The position numbers were made by a program, and so were the translations under genes. From JAXLQL01 sp046331625 (GTDB taxonomy: Bacteria > Acidobacteriota > Terriglobia > Bryobacterales > Bryobacteraceae): a stretch of DNA of 64,000 bases. The notes below the pieces were generated by a model. It was not told where the DNA came from and ran no database searches. It was given only the letters and a program-made list of their open reading frames with translations. Where the stretch lies: positions 91,688 to 155,687 of the forward strand of contig JAXLQL010000021.1 in assembly GCA_046331625.1 (NCBI GenBank), given 5' to 3'. Position 1 is the stretch's first letter. Every line of letters starts with the position of its first letter. Below are positions 8,158 to 17,371 of the stretch, piece after piece.

Positions 8158-9471
8158 TCAAACGACCCCATACACCTTCCGAATTGCCGCCACCACATCG
8201 TCTACGTCCTTCCGCGAATACTTCGGATCCATCGGCACGCCCCCATACCGCTGCAGAATATCGATCGTTGCCGGACAAGTCTCCGGCCCATACCGCATTG
8301 CCTTCCCGCGCTCGGTCAGAAAGCTCGGCCACTTCGGATGGAGCGTCTTCTTCGCCATGATGTGCGGCAGCGTGGGAAGAATCACTGACCCGCTCGGCTT
8401 GCCCGCCGGCACGTTCTCCGCCTTCATCGCGGCCAGGAATCGGTCGCACCGTTCCTTCGTTTTGAAGTCGATGTACACGCCGGACCCGAGCTCTCCCTCC
8501 GGATCCGGCACATCGCGAAACCGAATCCCGGGCAGGTCGCGCACGCCCTCGTACACCATCCGCGCATTGGAACGCACGCTGCTCACAATGCGGTCTAGCT
8601 TGCGCAACTGCGCCAGCACCACGCCACCCGTGAACTCGCTCATGCGATAGTTGGCGCCGAACAGCCATTCGAGCTGGGCTTTTCCCACCACTTCCTGGTG
8701 CGGAGCCCGAAAGCCGCCCAGGTCGTGGAAGCGCGCGGCCCGCTCGAACAGCGCGGGATCGTTCGTCACCACGGCGCCGCCCTCGCCTGCCGTGATGGTC
8801 TTGTTGATCTGCAGACTGTAGATGCCGATGTCGCCGAACGAGCCCACTGGCCGGCCTTTGTACGAAGCGCCCACGCTCTGCGCGCAGTCTTCGAGCACGC
8901 GCACGCTGTGCTTCTTCGCGATGTCGAGAATGCGATCCATGCGGCACGGAGTGCCCAGCAGATGCACCGCCATGATTGCCTTGGTGTGCGGCGTGATCAA
9001 TCGCTCGATGCTCTCGGGATCGATATTGAATGAGTGATCGATCTCCGCGCAGACGGGCAAGGCGCCCGCGAGCACAATCGCGTTGAAGCACGAGTGCCAG
9101 GTCCACGACGGAAGAATCACCTCATCGCCCGGACCAATTTCGAGCGCCGCCATCGCGCACTGCAGCGCCGCGGTTCCAGACGTGACTCCCAGCGCGAACC
9201 GGGATTGCATCCGCGCCGCGAACTCCTTCTCGAAGGTCAGCACTTTGGTGGGCTTGTTCTTCCCATACCATCGGAACGGTGTCTGCGAGTCGAGCACGTC
9301 GAGCACCTCGGCGCGTTCTTTCTCGTCATAGAACTGCGGACCCCAATATCCCGCCCGCAGCGGGGTGGCGCGCACAGGAGCGCCTCCTTCGATGGCGGGC
9401 TTGGCGGGCGGGGCCGCCTGCGCTGCGGAAGCGGCTGCTGCGGCTGCGACGAACTTGCGGCGTTGCATCAT
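8158..9471 (-). CDS. DegT/DnrJ/EryC1/StrS-family PLP aminotransferase with Tat-like signal
   Basis: 437 aa. PLP-dependent family that usually transaminates keto-sugars for surface glycans or antibiotics. Seen: GVTSGTAALQCAM (cofactor phosphate region), SWTWHSCFNAI, HLLGTPCRMD, EDCAQSVGA, and the Schiff-base lysine region LQINKTITAGEGG. The N-terminus MMQRRKFVAAAAAASAAQA carries two arginines followed by an Ala-rich hydrophobic stretch and looks like a Tat signal, odd for an enzyme that normally works on cytoplasmic nucleotide sugars. Ribosome binding site GAGGTG lies just before the ATG. It converges on the gyrB remnant, with 61 nt between. Confidence 0.9.
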   Translation of the reverse strand: MMQRRKFVAAAAAASAAQAAPPAKPAIEGGAPVRATPLRAGYWGPQFYDEKERAEVLDVLDSQTPFRWYGKNKPTKVLTFEKEFAARMQSRFALGVTSGTAALQCAMAALEIGPGDEVILPSWTWHSCFNAIVLAGALPVCAEIDHSFNIDPESIERLITPHTKAIMAVHLLGTPCRMDRILDIAKKHSVRVLEDCAQSVGASYKGRPVGSFGDIGIYSLQINKTITAGEGGAVVTNDPALFERAARFHDLGGFRAPHQEVVGKAQLEWLFGANYRMSEFTGGVVLAQLRKLDRIVSSVRSNARMVYEGVRDLPGIRFRDVPDPEGELGSGVYIDFKTKERCDRFLAAMKAENVPAGKPSGSVILPTLPHIMAKKTLHPKWPSFLTERGKAMRYGPETCPATIDILQRYGGVPMDPKYSRKDVDDVVAAIRKVYGVV

Positions 9472-9835
9472 TACACCTCGAAAGCCTTTCGTGGGCTGAT
9501 CCGTTGTACCACGATTCGTCTTTTCGATGGGCTCCGCGGCCGAGTGTGCGACTATCCTTCAGTTTTCTTCGCCGGCCGCGAGGATTTCAGGCTCCATGTT
9601 GGCGCGATCAGCCAGCGCGGGACTCGAGTCCCGCTCTCGATGGGGCCTGCGCTCGTTTCGCGCTCCGATCCGCGAGTGCGGCTCGGTCGCGATGAGCCAG
9701 CCGCCGGGATCATTGCTCGGTGTCGGCGGCGTGCGGTTCGATGATTGGAGCTTGGCCCATCCCGAGTTCTGATGCTGATTGCCGTCCAGCGTGCGAAACC
9801 TATGCGTCGCTCGCAGTTCAAATCAAAGACAGCCA
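9472..9835. other. Gene-free spacer with a perfect hairpin
   Basis: No convincing gene in 364 nt; the open frames here are short and lack family resemblance. It contains the perfect 18-nt palindrome GCGGGACTCGAGTCCCGC at 9617-9634. The same GCGGGACT/AGTCCCGC arms recur at 58953-58971, so it is probably one of a family of dispersed hairpin repeats. It separates two minus-strand genes. Confidence 0.5.
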
Positions 9836-11509
9836 CTACAGCGAAATTCGTATGGGTAGAAATCCAGCCGCGACCCGATTCCCGCGAATGCCGCAGCGAA
9901 GGAGCGGGAAACGATCGGGATTGCCTGGTCTGGGGATTTCGGGAAGGCGAATGTCCACCTGATAAACCCCGATGAGCCCAGGTGCCAGACCGGCGTAGAG
10001 AACCTCGGCTGCCGGCAACTGGTCCGGGTTGTTGCCGGTTTGGATGTTGCACTCGATCGGTTCGATGACGCGCGAGAGCGGGTTTGCGCGGGCGGGCTCG
10101 CCGGCAAGGGGCGCGGAATCCACCGCGCCGAATCCGCCGCCGTACACATGGACGATTTCGCCGGAGAGCGCGGGGTCAAGCGGATTCACGGAACCGTGAA
10201 AATCTTCGTGGAGCGCGGCAATCGCGGCGGCCGGGGATGAATTGAGAGCATACCAGAACGGTCCGTAGTTGACGATGGTCGCCGGGTTTGGAAATATGCT
10301 GGAAACGAATGGTCCATCTTCGGGCTCGGCCAAAACCAGTTCCGGATAACCCGCAGCGGTAGGCGCATTGAAGGGAATCTGAAAGGTCAACTCGGAGAGC
10401 GAGTCATTCAGAGCGCGGACGCCCGCGCCGGGCATACGGATTTCGGCAATTCGGGGACCGGTCTCGCCGCTATAGCGATATAGGGTTCCCTTGACAAGTT
10501 CGAGACCGACGCCGGGGATCGGCATTCGAACCGCCGTGACGGAAGGAACGAGTAGGGTTCGGGATGAGGTACCGAGGTCGATTCGGACCAGCGAAGCGGT
10601 GTAACCCGGTCCGCGGATGACGGCGAAGACAACTTTGCCATCGCCGGAAAGGACGGCTTCCGCGACATCGCCTTGGTCGACCTGGCGGAGGTCATTGCCG
10701 TCGGCGTGAACGAACCAGAGTCCGTCTTGGTCACGAAAGAGGATTTCGTTGCCGGACTCTGAAATTGAGAACCACGAGAGGACTCCGCGAGCTGGAATGA
10801 CGGCCGAGGCGCGGCCTGCGGCAATGTCGTAAACGGTGAGTTCTGGCGCCGCGGGGCAGTAGGCTTTCGTTGCCGCGGAATCGAGACGGCTGCAGTCATC
10901 GAAGGGAAGACGCCGGACTTCGCCGGAGGGGAGGCGGAGTCCGGTGGAAATGATAGCGGTTCCGTTGTTGGCGACGTTGCTGCCAGAGCGGATGGCGAAT
11001 GGGGCGGTGAGCGTACCGGAAACGAGGTCGGCAATGCGGCCGGAGGGGAAGACGCCCGACTCGCGAAGCAGCGCGAACCGGCCGTTGGCGCTCACGGATG
11101 GAGATCCGGGATCGGATCTTGCGGGCGTTCCCGCGATCGAAATCGAGGATCGGTAGCGCGTGTTGGACAGGACGCAGAGGGTGAAATTGATGCATTCGTC
11201 CATTGCGGTAAGGGCGATGACGCTTCCGTCGGCCGAGACGCTGGTGGAGATGAGTTCGTGGAAGCTCGAAGACATGACGCCGCTCGGGGGGAAAGTCAGC
11301 GCTGCCTCGCGTTGTTCGAAGAGGCGGAAGCCCGTCGCGGCGTCCCACGTATAAACCTTGGAGTGAGGGTTGTGGTCCGTGCCGCGGAGGCGAAGGCGCG
11401 TGGAGAACCAGAGTTTCGAGCCATCGCGATTGGTGGCGAGTCCGGAGAAGGCGGGCTGAGCGCTTGCGCTAAGGGCGGCAAGGAACGCGAGGAGGGCAAT
11501 GCGCGTCAT
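9836..11509 (-). CDS. Secreted beta-propeller-like protein with Solibacter-type C-terminal domain
   Basis: 557 aa. Signal peptide MTRIALLAFLAALSASAQ. Residues ~20-400 consist of repeated blade-like stretches (LATNRDGSKLWFSTR, VSADGSVIALTAMD, VSANGRFALLRESG, ISESGNEILFRDQDG, LSGDGKVVFAVIRG) typical of TolB/WD40-like propellers. The C-terminal ~130 residues contain GEIVHVYGGGFG and YAGLAPGLIGVYQVDIRLP, the signature of the uncharacterised domain TIGR03437 that is greatly expanded in 'Candidatus Solibacter'. Likely exported; substrate unknown. Stands alone on the minus strand. This gene is among the best taxonomic markers in the window. Confidence 0.82.
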   Translation of the reverse strand: MTRIALLAFLAALSASAQPAFSGLATNRDGSKLWFSTRLRLRGTDHNPHSKVYTWDAATGFRLFEQREAALTFPPSGVMSSSFHELISTSVSADGSVIALTAMDECINFTLCVLSNTRYRSSISIAGTPARSDPGSPSVSANGRFALLRESGVFPSGRIADLVSGTLTAPFAIRSGSNVANNGTAIISTGLRLPSGEVRRLPFDDCSRLDSAATKAYCPAAPELTVYDIAAGRASAVIPARGVLSWFSISESGNEILFRDQDGLWFVHADGNDLRQVDQGDVAEAVLSGDGKVVFAVIRGPGYTASLVRIDLGTSSRTLLVPSVTAVRMPIPGVGLELVKGTLYRYSGETGPRIAEIRMPGAGVRALNDSLSELTFQIPFNAPTAAGYPELVLAEPEDGPFVSSIFPNPATIVNYGPFWYALNSSPAAAIAALHEDFHGSVNPLDPALSGEIVHVYGGGFGAVDSAPLAGEPARANPLSRVIEPIECNIQTGNNPDQLPAAEVLYAGLAPGLIGVYQVDIRLPEIPRPGNPDRFPLLRCGIRGNRVAAGFLPIRISL

Positions 11510-11645
11510 GCTTCGATTATGGCGGACGGGCGGCGCGAAGTTTGTTAGCGAAGCCAGTGCGGTGGCTTTCGGAGACGGCGGGCTTGGGGCGGATCGTACA
11601 AGTGATGACCCCGGCCTCAGTTCCCTTACCGGTCTGGCGGCCGGC

Positions 11646-11660
11646 TTAGCCCGTGGCTAA
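11646..11660. repeat. REP-like hairpin upstream of the dCache gene
   Basis: TTAGCC-CGT-GGCTAA is a perfect 6-bp stem with a CGT loop. The 13 nt AGCCCGTGGCTAA recur exactly at 14881-14893, just after the gene at 11776-14874, so the gene is flanked by direct copies. The rest of the 11510-11775 spacer shows no gene. Confidence 0.5.
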
Positions 11661-11775
11661 CCGGCGTTGGGACGGAAGTCAGTGAAACGAATTGGACCAG
11701 TGGGTCACTACAGATTCACAGGGGGTTGTAGCGTAACTCCCCACTGCCGTCCGATGGCGGGCGGAATGACACCAC

Positions 11776-14700
11776 ATGAATCTAGGACTCTCAGAAGCCT
11801 GGCATCGCCTTGCCGGGCTGCGCCGGGCACTGTTGTTCGTGCTCGTCACCGCTTCTGTCTACGGTTGGTACGTGGCCGTCCATTGGACCCGGATCAACGA
11901 GTTCAACCAGCGCGAGCTGGGTCAGGGGGCGCGGATTCTCGAGGCAGCGGTTGCGAATGCGGTCACCAACGTGGAGAACCTGACGCCGAAGGGGATCCCG
12001 GGGTTTCTGGCCGAGCAGCCGTATGTCCGGCAGCGGGGCAATCCGGGCGCGGGCTGCACGAGCATCGGCGAGCCGAAGCTTACTTCGAACGACGGCAAGG
12101 GCCTGTTCATCACGGCCGAAAGCGGAAAAGACTGCAAGCTGACGCTCGAGTTCGACACGAGCCGCCTGTTCTCGGAGTTGTCGTTTCAAGACGCCTTCTC
12201 GTCGATTTTTCTGGTGGACGGCAAAGGAAAGGTGATCAGCCAGTTTTCCGATCTGCGGCGCAGCAGGCAGCAGGGTTTGCGCTGGATCGAGACCGCGGCG
12301 CGTCCAGCGGTGGAATTGGCGGGAACGGTGCGGCTGAGCGATCTGTCGCAGTCGGTGAACTCGACGCAGCAGGAGTTCGCCAAGATCAAGGGCGCGAGCG
12401 CGAATCTGCGGGCCGTGATCGGCGGCGAGTATCACGTGATCTATCTGACACCGATTCGATTCAGTGTGGGATCGACGGCGGAGTTCAACGACAGCTGGGT
12501 GCTGGGGGCGATCGTGCCCCAGCAGCACTTGCTGCGCAATGCGTTCGCGGTGGACACCTATTTTCTCGGCGCGATTGTCGTGGTGGCGCTGGGGGTGTGC
12601 CTGGGGTGGCCCCTGCTCAAGCTCACCACGATGGCCGTGAACGAGAGGCTGCGGAAGTGGGACGTCTACCGGATCTACCTGAGCACGGCCTCTGTGTTGA
12701 CGCTGGTGAGCGTGTTGATCTTCAGCCTCGAGGCCTACTGGCAATTCAACAGTGCGGCTGCGGCGGGATTGGGCGAGCTGTCGGCGCAACTCGAGTCGAA
12801 CCTGGCCGCGGAAGTGAAAGCAGCGCTCGACCAACTGCAGCAATGGGACGACATCTATCGTTCGCACCAGGTTCCCGGGATGGTGTGTCTGGATCTACAG
12901 GCCCGTACCAGCGAGGAGCCGTGCAGTCTATTCGAGCCTCCTCGAGTGTTCGCGAATGTCCAGCAGGTGACGTGGCTGAAGCCGACAGGAATGCAGGCCG
13001 CCAAGGTCACCACCGACAAGTCCGGGGCGGATTTGATCGACGTTTCGCATCGGCCCTACTTCAGTTCGATTGCCGAGGATCTGGTGTGGAATTTGAAAGG
13101 TGGCGACAGCAGGCCGTTCTACCTGCATCCTTTGCGATCGATCACGGATGGGCAGTTCTACACGTTTCTTTCGACCGCTTCGAAGGTGCCGCTGAACGGA
13201 AAGGCGTCCACCGATAGCGTGGGCCGTCCGTCCGTGGTGGTGATGACGCTGGACCTTTCGTCGCTGGCCGCGCAGCCGCTGCCCGCTGGTTACGGATTCG
13301 CACTGGTCAACCGCCAGGGCGACGTTTTGTATCACTCCGATCCGAGACTGTCTTTGCGCCAAAACATCTTCGAAGAAGTGGAGGGCGCCGCCGGCCTCCG
13401 TGCGCTTATCGTCTCGGGAGAGCAAGGGGCGATTTCGACGGAGTATCGGTCCCGGCAATACGAATTCCATTCGAGGCCGGTGACCAGGTTGATGCCGCGG
13501 CATTTGATCGCGGAGATTCCCGCATGGTATCTGGTGACGTTCCGGGATCTTTCGATACCGCGGGCGGTGGCGATCCGGACGGTGGTGGCTGGGTTGATCG
13601 GGTTGTTCTTCCTGTCGCAGGTTTTGCTGGGTATCGCTTTGTTGGCGATGGCGGCGGTGTCGAAGCGGTTTCTGGGGCGGGCGGGAGCATGGTTGTGGCC
13701 GCAACAAGGTCAAGAGCGAAGCTATGTTTGGATGTCGATGTTGCTCGGCGTCCTTTGGGTGATGGCTCTGTGGATTCCCTCGTTGCGGGTTCCGGTGACG
13801 CTGTTGGTGCCGTGGATCGCTGTCGGCATTCGGAGTTACCAGGTGGCGCATTCAGCCGGGGTGCGCGATCGAGGTGGGTTCGTTGGCGGATGGCACTTGC
13901 TGTCGCTGGCGCTATTGGGTGTGCATATCTCGGTGTTTCCCGCGTTCTATATGTTTCAGCTCGGCTGGAACCACGAGTTCTCGAAGCTGTTGCAAATCGA
14001 GCGGGAGCGTACGACGGTTTCGCGGGATGATCTGCTCACCGAGGCTCGAGTGAATGCGGTACGGCACGAAGTTCCGCAGAGTCAGGCGGTGTTGATGAAG
14101 CGGGAGCGCGACCGGTTCCTCGTGAAGCCGTTCGCACCGTTCGCCAAGGCCGAACGATTCGCGGAGGATAACGTGTTTCTGCTGGGGCCGTACCAGTGGC
14201 TGACGCGGAAGATCCCGGTGCAGACGGTGCTCGACGGCAGATTCGGTCACAGCACTGGCCTTCGCGGTAGCCGCGTCTTTACTGCCGGGAACTGGTTCAC
14301 GGGAATCTCTGTGACGGTGTTGCTCGGACTGTTCGTCGCGTGGGTGCGAACGGTCGGAAATCGGTTGTTCCTTCCGCGGCTTGCTGTGGAGGCGTCGGAG
14401 GCGCATACGCCCGAAGGGGGCTGGGAACGGTGTTGGGAGGAGTTGAGCGACGGTGACCGGCTCGTGGTCATGCAGGCTCTCGACGAGGGGGTAGCGAATC
14501 CGAAACAGGCGGTGCGCGTTGCCGATCTCGTGAGGAGAGGAATTCTGACGTTCGAGCCGGATTTGCAGCCGGTTTCCGGTCTTCGCAGCTACGTTGCCAA
14601 CCACAGGCCCACCGCCGAGGCGGTACGGCAGTGGGAGAGCATCGGGGGCGAGACCGGTTGGAAGCAGACGCGGTGGGTGTTGATTGCCGGCGTCGCGGTG

Positions 14701-14874
14701 GTCTCGATATTCCTGTTCGTTACGCAGCCGGCGCTGCCCGGGGAGATTTCTGGCTTCATCGCGTTCATGACGACGATCGCGACGGGAGTGATCAAGGTCC
14801 GGGAACACCTCGGAGGGTGGCTGAAACCGGAAGACGCCTCGGCGGCGAAGAAGGCGGCTTCGGCGGGGAGCTAG
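11776..14874 (+). CDS. Large membrane protein with dCache-type sensor domain
   Basis: 1032 aa, not recognised as a whole. TM1 is at ~17-36, followed by an extracytoplasmic region (37-250), then TM segments at ~262-288 and ~300-322. A second extracytoplasmic region (325-590) carries dCache-like marks: LIDVSHRPYFS, then VVVMTLDLSSL, GFALVNRQGDVLYHSDPRLS and FEEVEG. Several more TM helices follow (~597-625, 650-690, 704-728 and near the C-terminus). dCache domains bind small molecules in chemoreceptors and histidine kinases. No kinase, methyl-accepting, GGDEF or HAMP output region is seen, so the signalling partner is unknown. No obvious Shine-Dalgarno; alternative starts are possible. Confidence 0.8.
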   Translation: MNLGLSEAWHRLAGLRRALLFVLVTASVYGWYVAVHWTRINEFNQRELGQGARILEAAVANAVTNVENLTPKGIPGFLAEQPYVRQRGNPGAGCTSIGEPKLTSNDGKGLFITAESGKDCKLTLEFDTSRLFSELSFQDAFSSIFLVDGKGKVISQFSDLRRSRQQGLRWIETAARPAVELAGTVRLSDLSQSVNSTQQEFAKIKGASANLRAVIGGEYHVIYLTPIRFSVGSTAEFNDSWVLGAIVPQQHLLRNAFAVDTYFLGAIVVVALGVCLGWPLLKLTTMAVNERLRKWDVYRIYLSTASVLTLVSVLIFSLEAYWQFNSAAAAGLGELSAQLESNLAAEVKAALDQLQQWDDIYRSHQVPGMVCLDLQARTSEEPCSLFEPPRVFANVQQVTWLKPTGMQAAKVTTDKSGADLIDVSHRPYFSSIAEDLVWNLKGGDSRPFYLHPLRSITDGQFYTFLSTASKVPLNGKASTDSVGRPSVVVMTLDLSSLAAQPLPAGYGFALVNRQGDVLYHSDPRLSLRQNIFEEVEGAAGLRALIVSGEQGAISTEYRSRQYEFHSRPVTRLMPRHLIAEIPAWYLVTFRDLSIPRAVAIRTVVAGLIGLFFLSQVLLGIALLAMAAVSKRFLGRAGAWLWPQQGQERSYVWMSMLLGVLWVMALWIPSLRVPVTLLVPWIAVGIRSYQVAHSAGVRDRGGFVGGWHLLSLALLGVHISVFPAFYMFQLGWNHEFSKLLQIERERTTVSRDDLLTEARVNAVRHEVPQSQAVLMKRERDRFLVKPFAPFAKAERFAEDNVFLLGPYQWLTRKIPVQTVLDGRFGHSTGLRGSRVFTAGNWFTGISVTVLLGLFVAWVRTVGNRLFLPRLAVEASEAHTPEGGWERCWEELSDGDRLVVMQALDEGVANPKQAVRVADLVRRGILTFEPDLQPVSGLRSYVANHRPTAEAVRQWESIGGETGWKQTRWVLIAGVAVVSIFLFVTQPALPGEISGFIAFMTTIATGVIKVREHLGGWLKPEDASAAKKAASAGS

Positions 14875-14880
14875 TCTAGC

Positions 14881-14893
14881 AGCCCGTGGCTAA
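14881..14893. repeat. REP-like sequence downstream of the dCache gene
   Basis: Exact second copy of AGCCCGTGGCTAA (first copy 11648-11660). The spacer to 15064 is GC-rich and gene-free; small frames in it have no supporting features. Confidence 0.45.
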
Positions 14894-15064
14894 AGTCGGG
14901 TGGGCCGCAACCCTCGGAGCGGCCGGGGTGTGTGCCCGCATGCTTCGTTGCTCGTCGCACGAGATGGGCAGGCATCGCTTCCTTCTGGCGCCTCGGCTTC
15001 GGGCACAGATCCCGCGCCGCGCGACCCACGGGACTCGAGCCACGGGCGGCGCTGTGGGTTCAGT

Positions 15065-16105
15065 TCAGGTGCGCCGCAGGTGTTCGGCCGCAGGGGTGAT
15101 CTGAGTGGCGGCGGTAACGAGGTAGTTCCAGCGGCCGGCGGTTTGATGGGCGAGGTCGCGGAGGATTTCGGCGGTGTCTGCCCGGTCGGCGGTGATGCTG
15201 AGTGTAACGCTCGCGTGCCGCGCGATCTCGGCTCCGGTTGGAGGCGCGGCGAGAAGCTGCACGGGCCTTCCCGAGGACTTCATCTGTGCAAGCCAGTCCG
15301 CTGGATCTGCCGGGTTCACCAGTTCGTAGTCGAACGCGCGAGGGAGAGCGAGCTCGGCGCGGCGGGCGCGGATCGCGTCATAGATTGCGATGTGTGCTTC
15401 GAGGGTCGGGGCATCGACAACGTAGCGTGAGTATCCCTGAGAGATCGCGGCGTCTTGTGTAGAAGCGATACGTGTCGCGGCTCCGTAGCCGAGTCGCCAG
15501 CCTGCTCGAACGGCGCCCTGGATGCAAGCGGAGAGCGGGGCTTCGAAGCTCGCGAGATTGGCGCCCGTGTTCTTGTGGATGGCGCGGAAGGCGTCGAAAG
15601 CTGCTGCGATTTGGGCCGGGTCGGACGTGGCGATGGTGATCGCCGACTGGGGTCCGTGCGCGCGCGGCTGGAACGCGGTGTCGACCTTGGTGGCAAACGT
15701 CGCGATGGCCGTTGCGTCTTCGGGAGAAAAGGGAATGGCGTTCACCACCACTTCGCGACCGCCGCCGGGCCGCATTCGCCCGATCAGGATCGCCTTTGGG
15801 AATAGCGCACTGGCGGGGGCGGAAGCGAGGGCCACGCGGAGCAATAAGGGCTGGGGGCCCGAGGGTTCGGAAATCGGGTTTGTTCCGTCAACGGCCAGGT
15901 AGTAGGTGCTGGCGTGAATCGGGTCCTGTTGGAGGGAGCCCCAAAAGGGACGAATGCTCACGAGTTCGAGCGCGGCTGCTCGGGCGGCCAAGCGGTTGCG
16001 CTGGTCGTCTGTGATCGCTCGACCGTCGAGTTGTTGGATGATCAGGTCAGCAAGCGCGGCCGCTTCGCTGGCCTTGACCGGCAATGCAAGCGGTATCGCC
16101 GTCAA
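15065..16105 (-). CDS. Conserved-looking hypothetical protein in the galU operon
   Basis: 346 aa, soluble, no signal peptide or membrane segment; family not recognised. Alanine-rich with alternating helix/strand character. Distinctive stretches are LELVSIRPFWGSL near residue 50, MRPGGGREVVVNAIPF near 130 and AIHKNTGANLASFEAPL near 195. It starts 24 nt after the galU stop on the same strand, so it is probably co-transcribed with galU; a role in sugar or envelope metabolism is guilt by association only. Composition and frame quality support a real gene. Confidence 0.7.
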   Translation of the reverse strand: MTAIPLALPVKASEAAALADLIIQQLDGRAITDDQRNRLAARAAALELVSIRPFWGSLQQDPIHASTYYLAVDGTNPISEPSGPQPLLLRVALASAPASALFPKAILIGRMRPGGGREVVVNAIPFSPEDATAIATFATKVDTAFQPRAHGPQSAITIATSDPAQIAAAFDAFRAIHKNTGANLASFEAPLSACIQGAVRAGWRLGYGAATRIASTQDAAISQGYSRYVVDAPTLEAHIAIYDAIRARRAELALPRAFDYELVNPADPADWLAQMKSSGRPVQLLAAPPTGAEIARHASVTLSITADRADTAEILRDLAHQTAGRWNYLVTAATQITPAAEHLRRT

Positions 16106-16129
16106 ATCGGTAAACCCTGGATGCGGTGT

Positions 16130-17029
16130 CTAACCTTCCAGCTTAAGCCCTTTGAGGTAATTGCGAAAGGGCCCACCGAGATCTTTTCGCTGGAGCGCGA
16201 ATTCCACGGTGGCCTGGAGGAAGCCCTGCTTGTCGCCTGCATCGAAACGGCGCCCCTCGAATTTGTATCCGTAGATGGGGCGGCTCCGAAGCAGGTGCTT
16301 GAGGGCGTCAGTGAGTTGGATCTCACCGCCTGCCCCTGGGGGGATGCTTTCGATGGAGTCGAAGATTTCCGGGACGAGGATGTAGCGGCCGATGATTGCC
16401 AGGTTCGACGGCGCTTCCGAGGCCTTGGGCTTCTCCACGAGATTTCGGATCCGGTAGAGGCGATCTTTGGCGCCGTTGTGGTCGACAGGGTCAGCATCGA
16501 CGACGCCGTAGGCGGAAATCTGCTCCCTTGGCACTTCCATGAGGGCGACGACGGCGGCTCCGAAGAACTCGTAGATGTCGAGCAACTGGCGGAGGCACGG
16601 GACTTCCGAGGCGATCACGTCATCGGACAGCACCACCGCGAAAGGCTCGTGGCCGACCAATTCTTTGGAGCGGAGCACTGCGTGTCCAAGCCCGAGCGCT
16701 TCTTTCTGGCGGACGTAGCTCACGTCCATCATATCCGAGACGTCTCGAACCTGTTGGAGCAATTCAGCCTTCTTCTTCGTTTCGAGCAAGTGTTCGAGCT
16801 CGAAGCTCTTGTCGAAATGATCTTCGATGGCGGACTTTCCGCGGCCGGTAACGATGACGATGTTCGACAGGCCGCTTTGGATGGCTTCCTCGACTCCATA
16901 TTGGATCAGCGGCTTGTCCACCAGCGGAAGCATCTCTTTGGGCATCGCCTTGGTGGCGGGGAGGAAACGTGTTCCCAGGCCGGCGGCCGGGAAGACGGCT
17001 TTTCTGACACGGGATGTTTTCACGGTCAT
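16130..17029 (-). CDS. galU: UTP-glucose-1-phosphate uridylyltransferase
   Basis: Makes UDP-glucose from UTP and glucose-1-phosphate for exopolysaccharide and lipopolysaccharide synthesis. 299 aa from ATG 17029. Seen: nucleotide-binding loop AVFPAAGLGTRFLPATKAMPKEMLP, then DKPLIQYGVEEA, VLSDDVI, the uridine-binding-type AYGVVDAD, and GGEIQLTDAL near the C-terminus. A longer frame exists upstream (to 17092) but would overlap the small gene ending at 17064 and adds no family sequence, so I prefer the internal ATG, although its Shine-Dalgarno is weak. Confidence 0.93.
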   Translation of the reverse strand: MTVKTSRVRKAVFPAAGLGTRFLPATKAMPKEMLPLVDKPLIQYGVEEAIQSGLSNIVIVTGRGKSAIEDHFDKSFELEHLLETKKKAELLQQVRDVSDMMDVSYVRQKEALGLGHAVLRSKELVGHEPFAVVLSDDVIASEVPCLRQLLDIYEFFGAAVVALMEVPREQISAYGVVDADPVDHNGAKDRLYRIRNLVEKPKASEAPSNLAIIGRYILVPEIFDSIESIPPGAGGEIQLTDALKHLLRSRPIYGYKFEGRRFDAGDKQGFLQATVEFALQRKDLGGPFRNYLKGLKLEG

Positions 17030-17063
17030 TTGGTTGATGAATCGGCAGAGAGCGGACGCTGCG

Positions 17064-17249
17064 TTACAGGCCGAGACTGGCGCGTATGGCACGGACGAGG
17101 CGGGCGAGCCAGGAATCCGAATCGTCCGGGGTGGCTCTGCGGGTTTCCGTTTGGCCGTAGCGAGGGTCCACCGGAGCTCCGACGAGCCCTTGGGCGTGGG
17201 CCAGCGTTGACAGCGTGGCCGCCAGTAGGAGACAGCGAACGAATCGCAT
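17064..17249 (-). CDS. Small secreted protein
   Basis: 61 aa beginning MRFVRCLLLAATLSTLAHAQ, a clear signal peptide with an AHA-type cleavage site, leaving a mature chain of about 42 residues ending in an amphipathic segment (WLARLVRAIRASLGL). Not recognised. It ends 34 nt before galU on the same strand and may be the first gene of that operon. Confidence 0.6.
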   Translation of the reverse strand: MRFVRCLLLAATLSTLAHAQGLVGAPVDPRYGQTETRRATPDDSDSWLARLVRAIRASLGL

Positions 17250-17335
17250 GGTACTACTGTAACCGGAGTCCAGGCCTCTGTCTAGGTGGCTGTTGGGGCC
17301 CAAGGGGTGGTAGCGAAAAAAAGGCGAATATCCTC

Positions 17336-17364
17336 TTGCTACTGTAGCCCGGTTCCCCTATAGT
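17336..17364 (+). promoter_or_regulatory. recA promoter, apparently giving a leaderless mRNA
   Basis: TTGCTA (17336-17341), 17-nt spacer, TATAGT (17359-17364). Transcription would begin 7-8 nt after the -10, i.e. at or within a base of the recA ATG at 17372. No Shine-Dalgarno precedes that ATG, in agreement with a leaderless transcript. No recognisable LexA box is visible. Confidence 0.6.
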
Positions 17365-17371
17365 GGTTCGT

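Noticed and set aside
15914..17347. Plus-strand open frame of 477 codons opposite galU
   Set aside because: galU on the minus strand is unambiguous; the plus frame lacks any family sequence.
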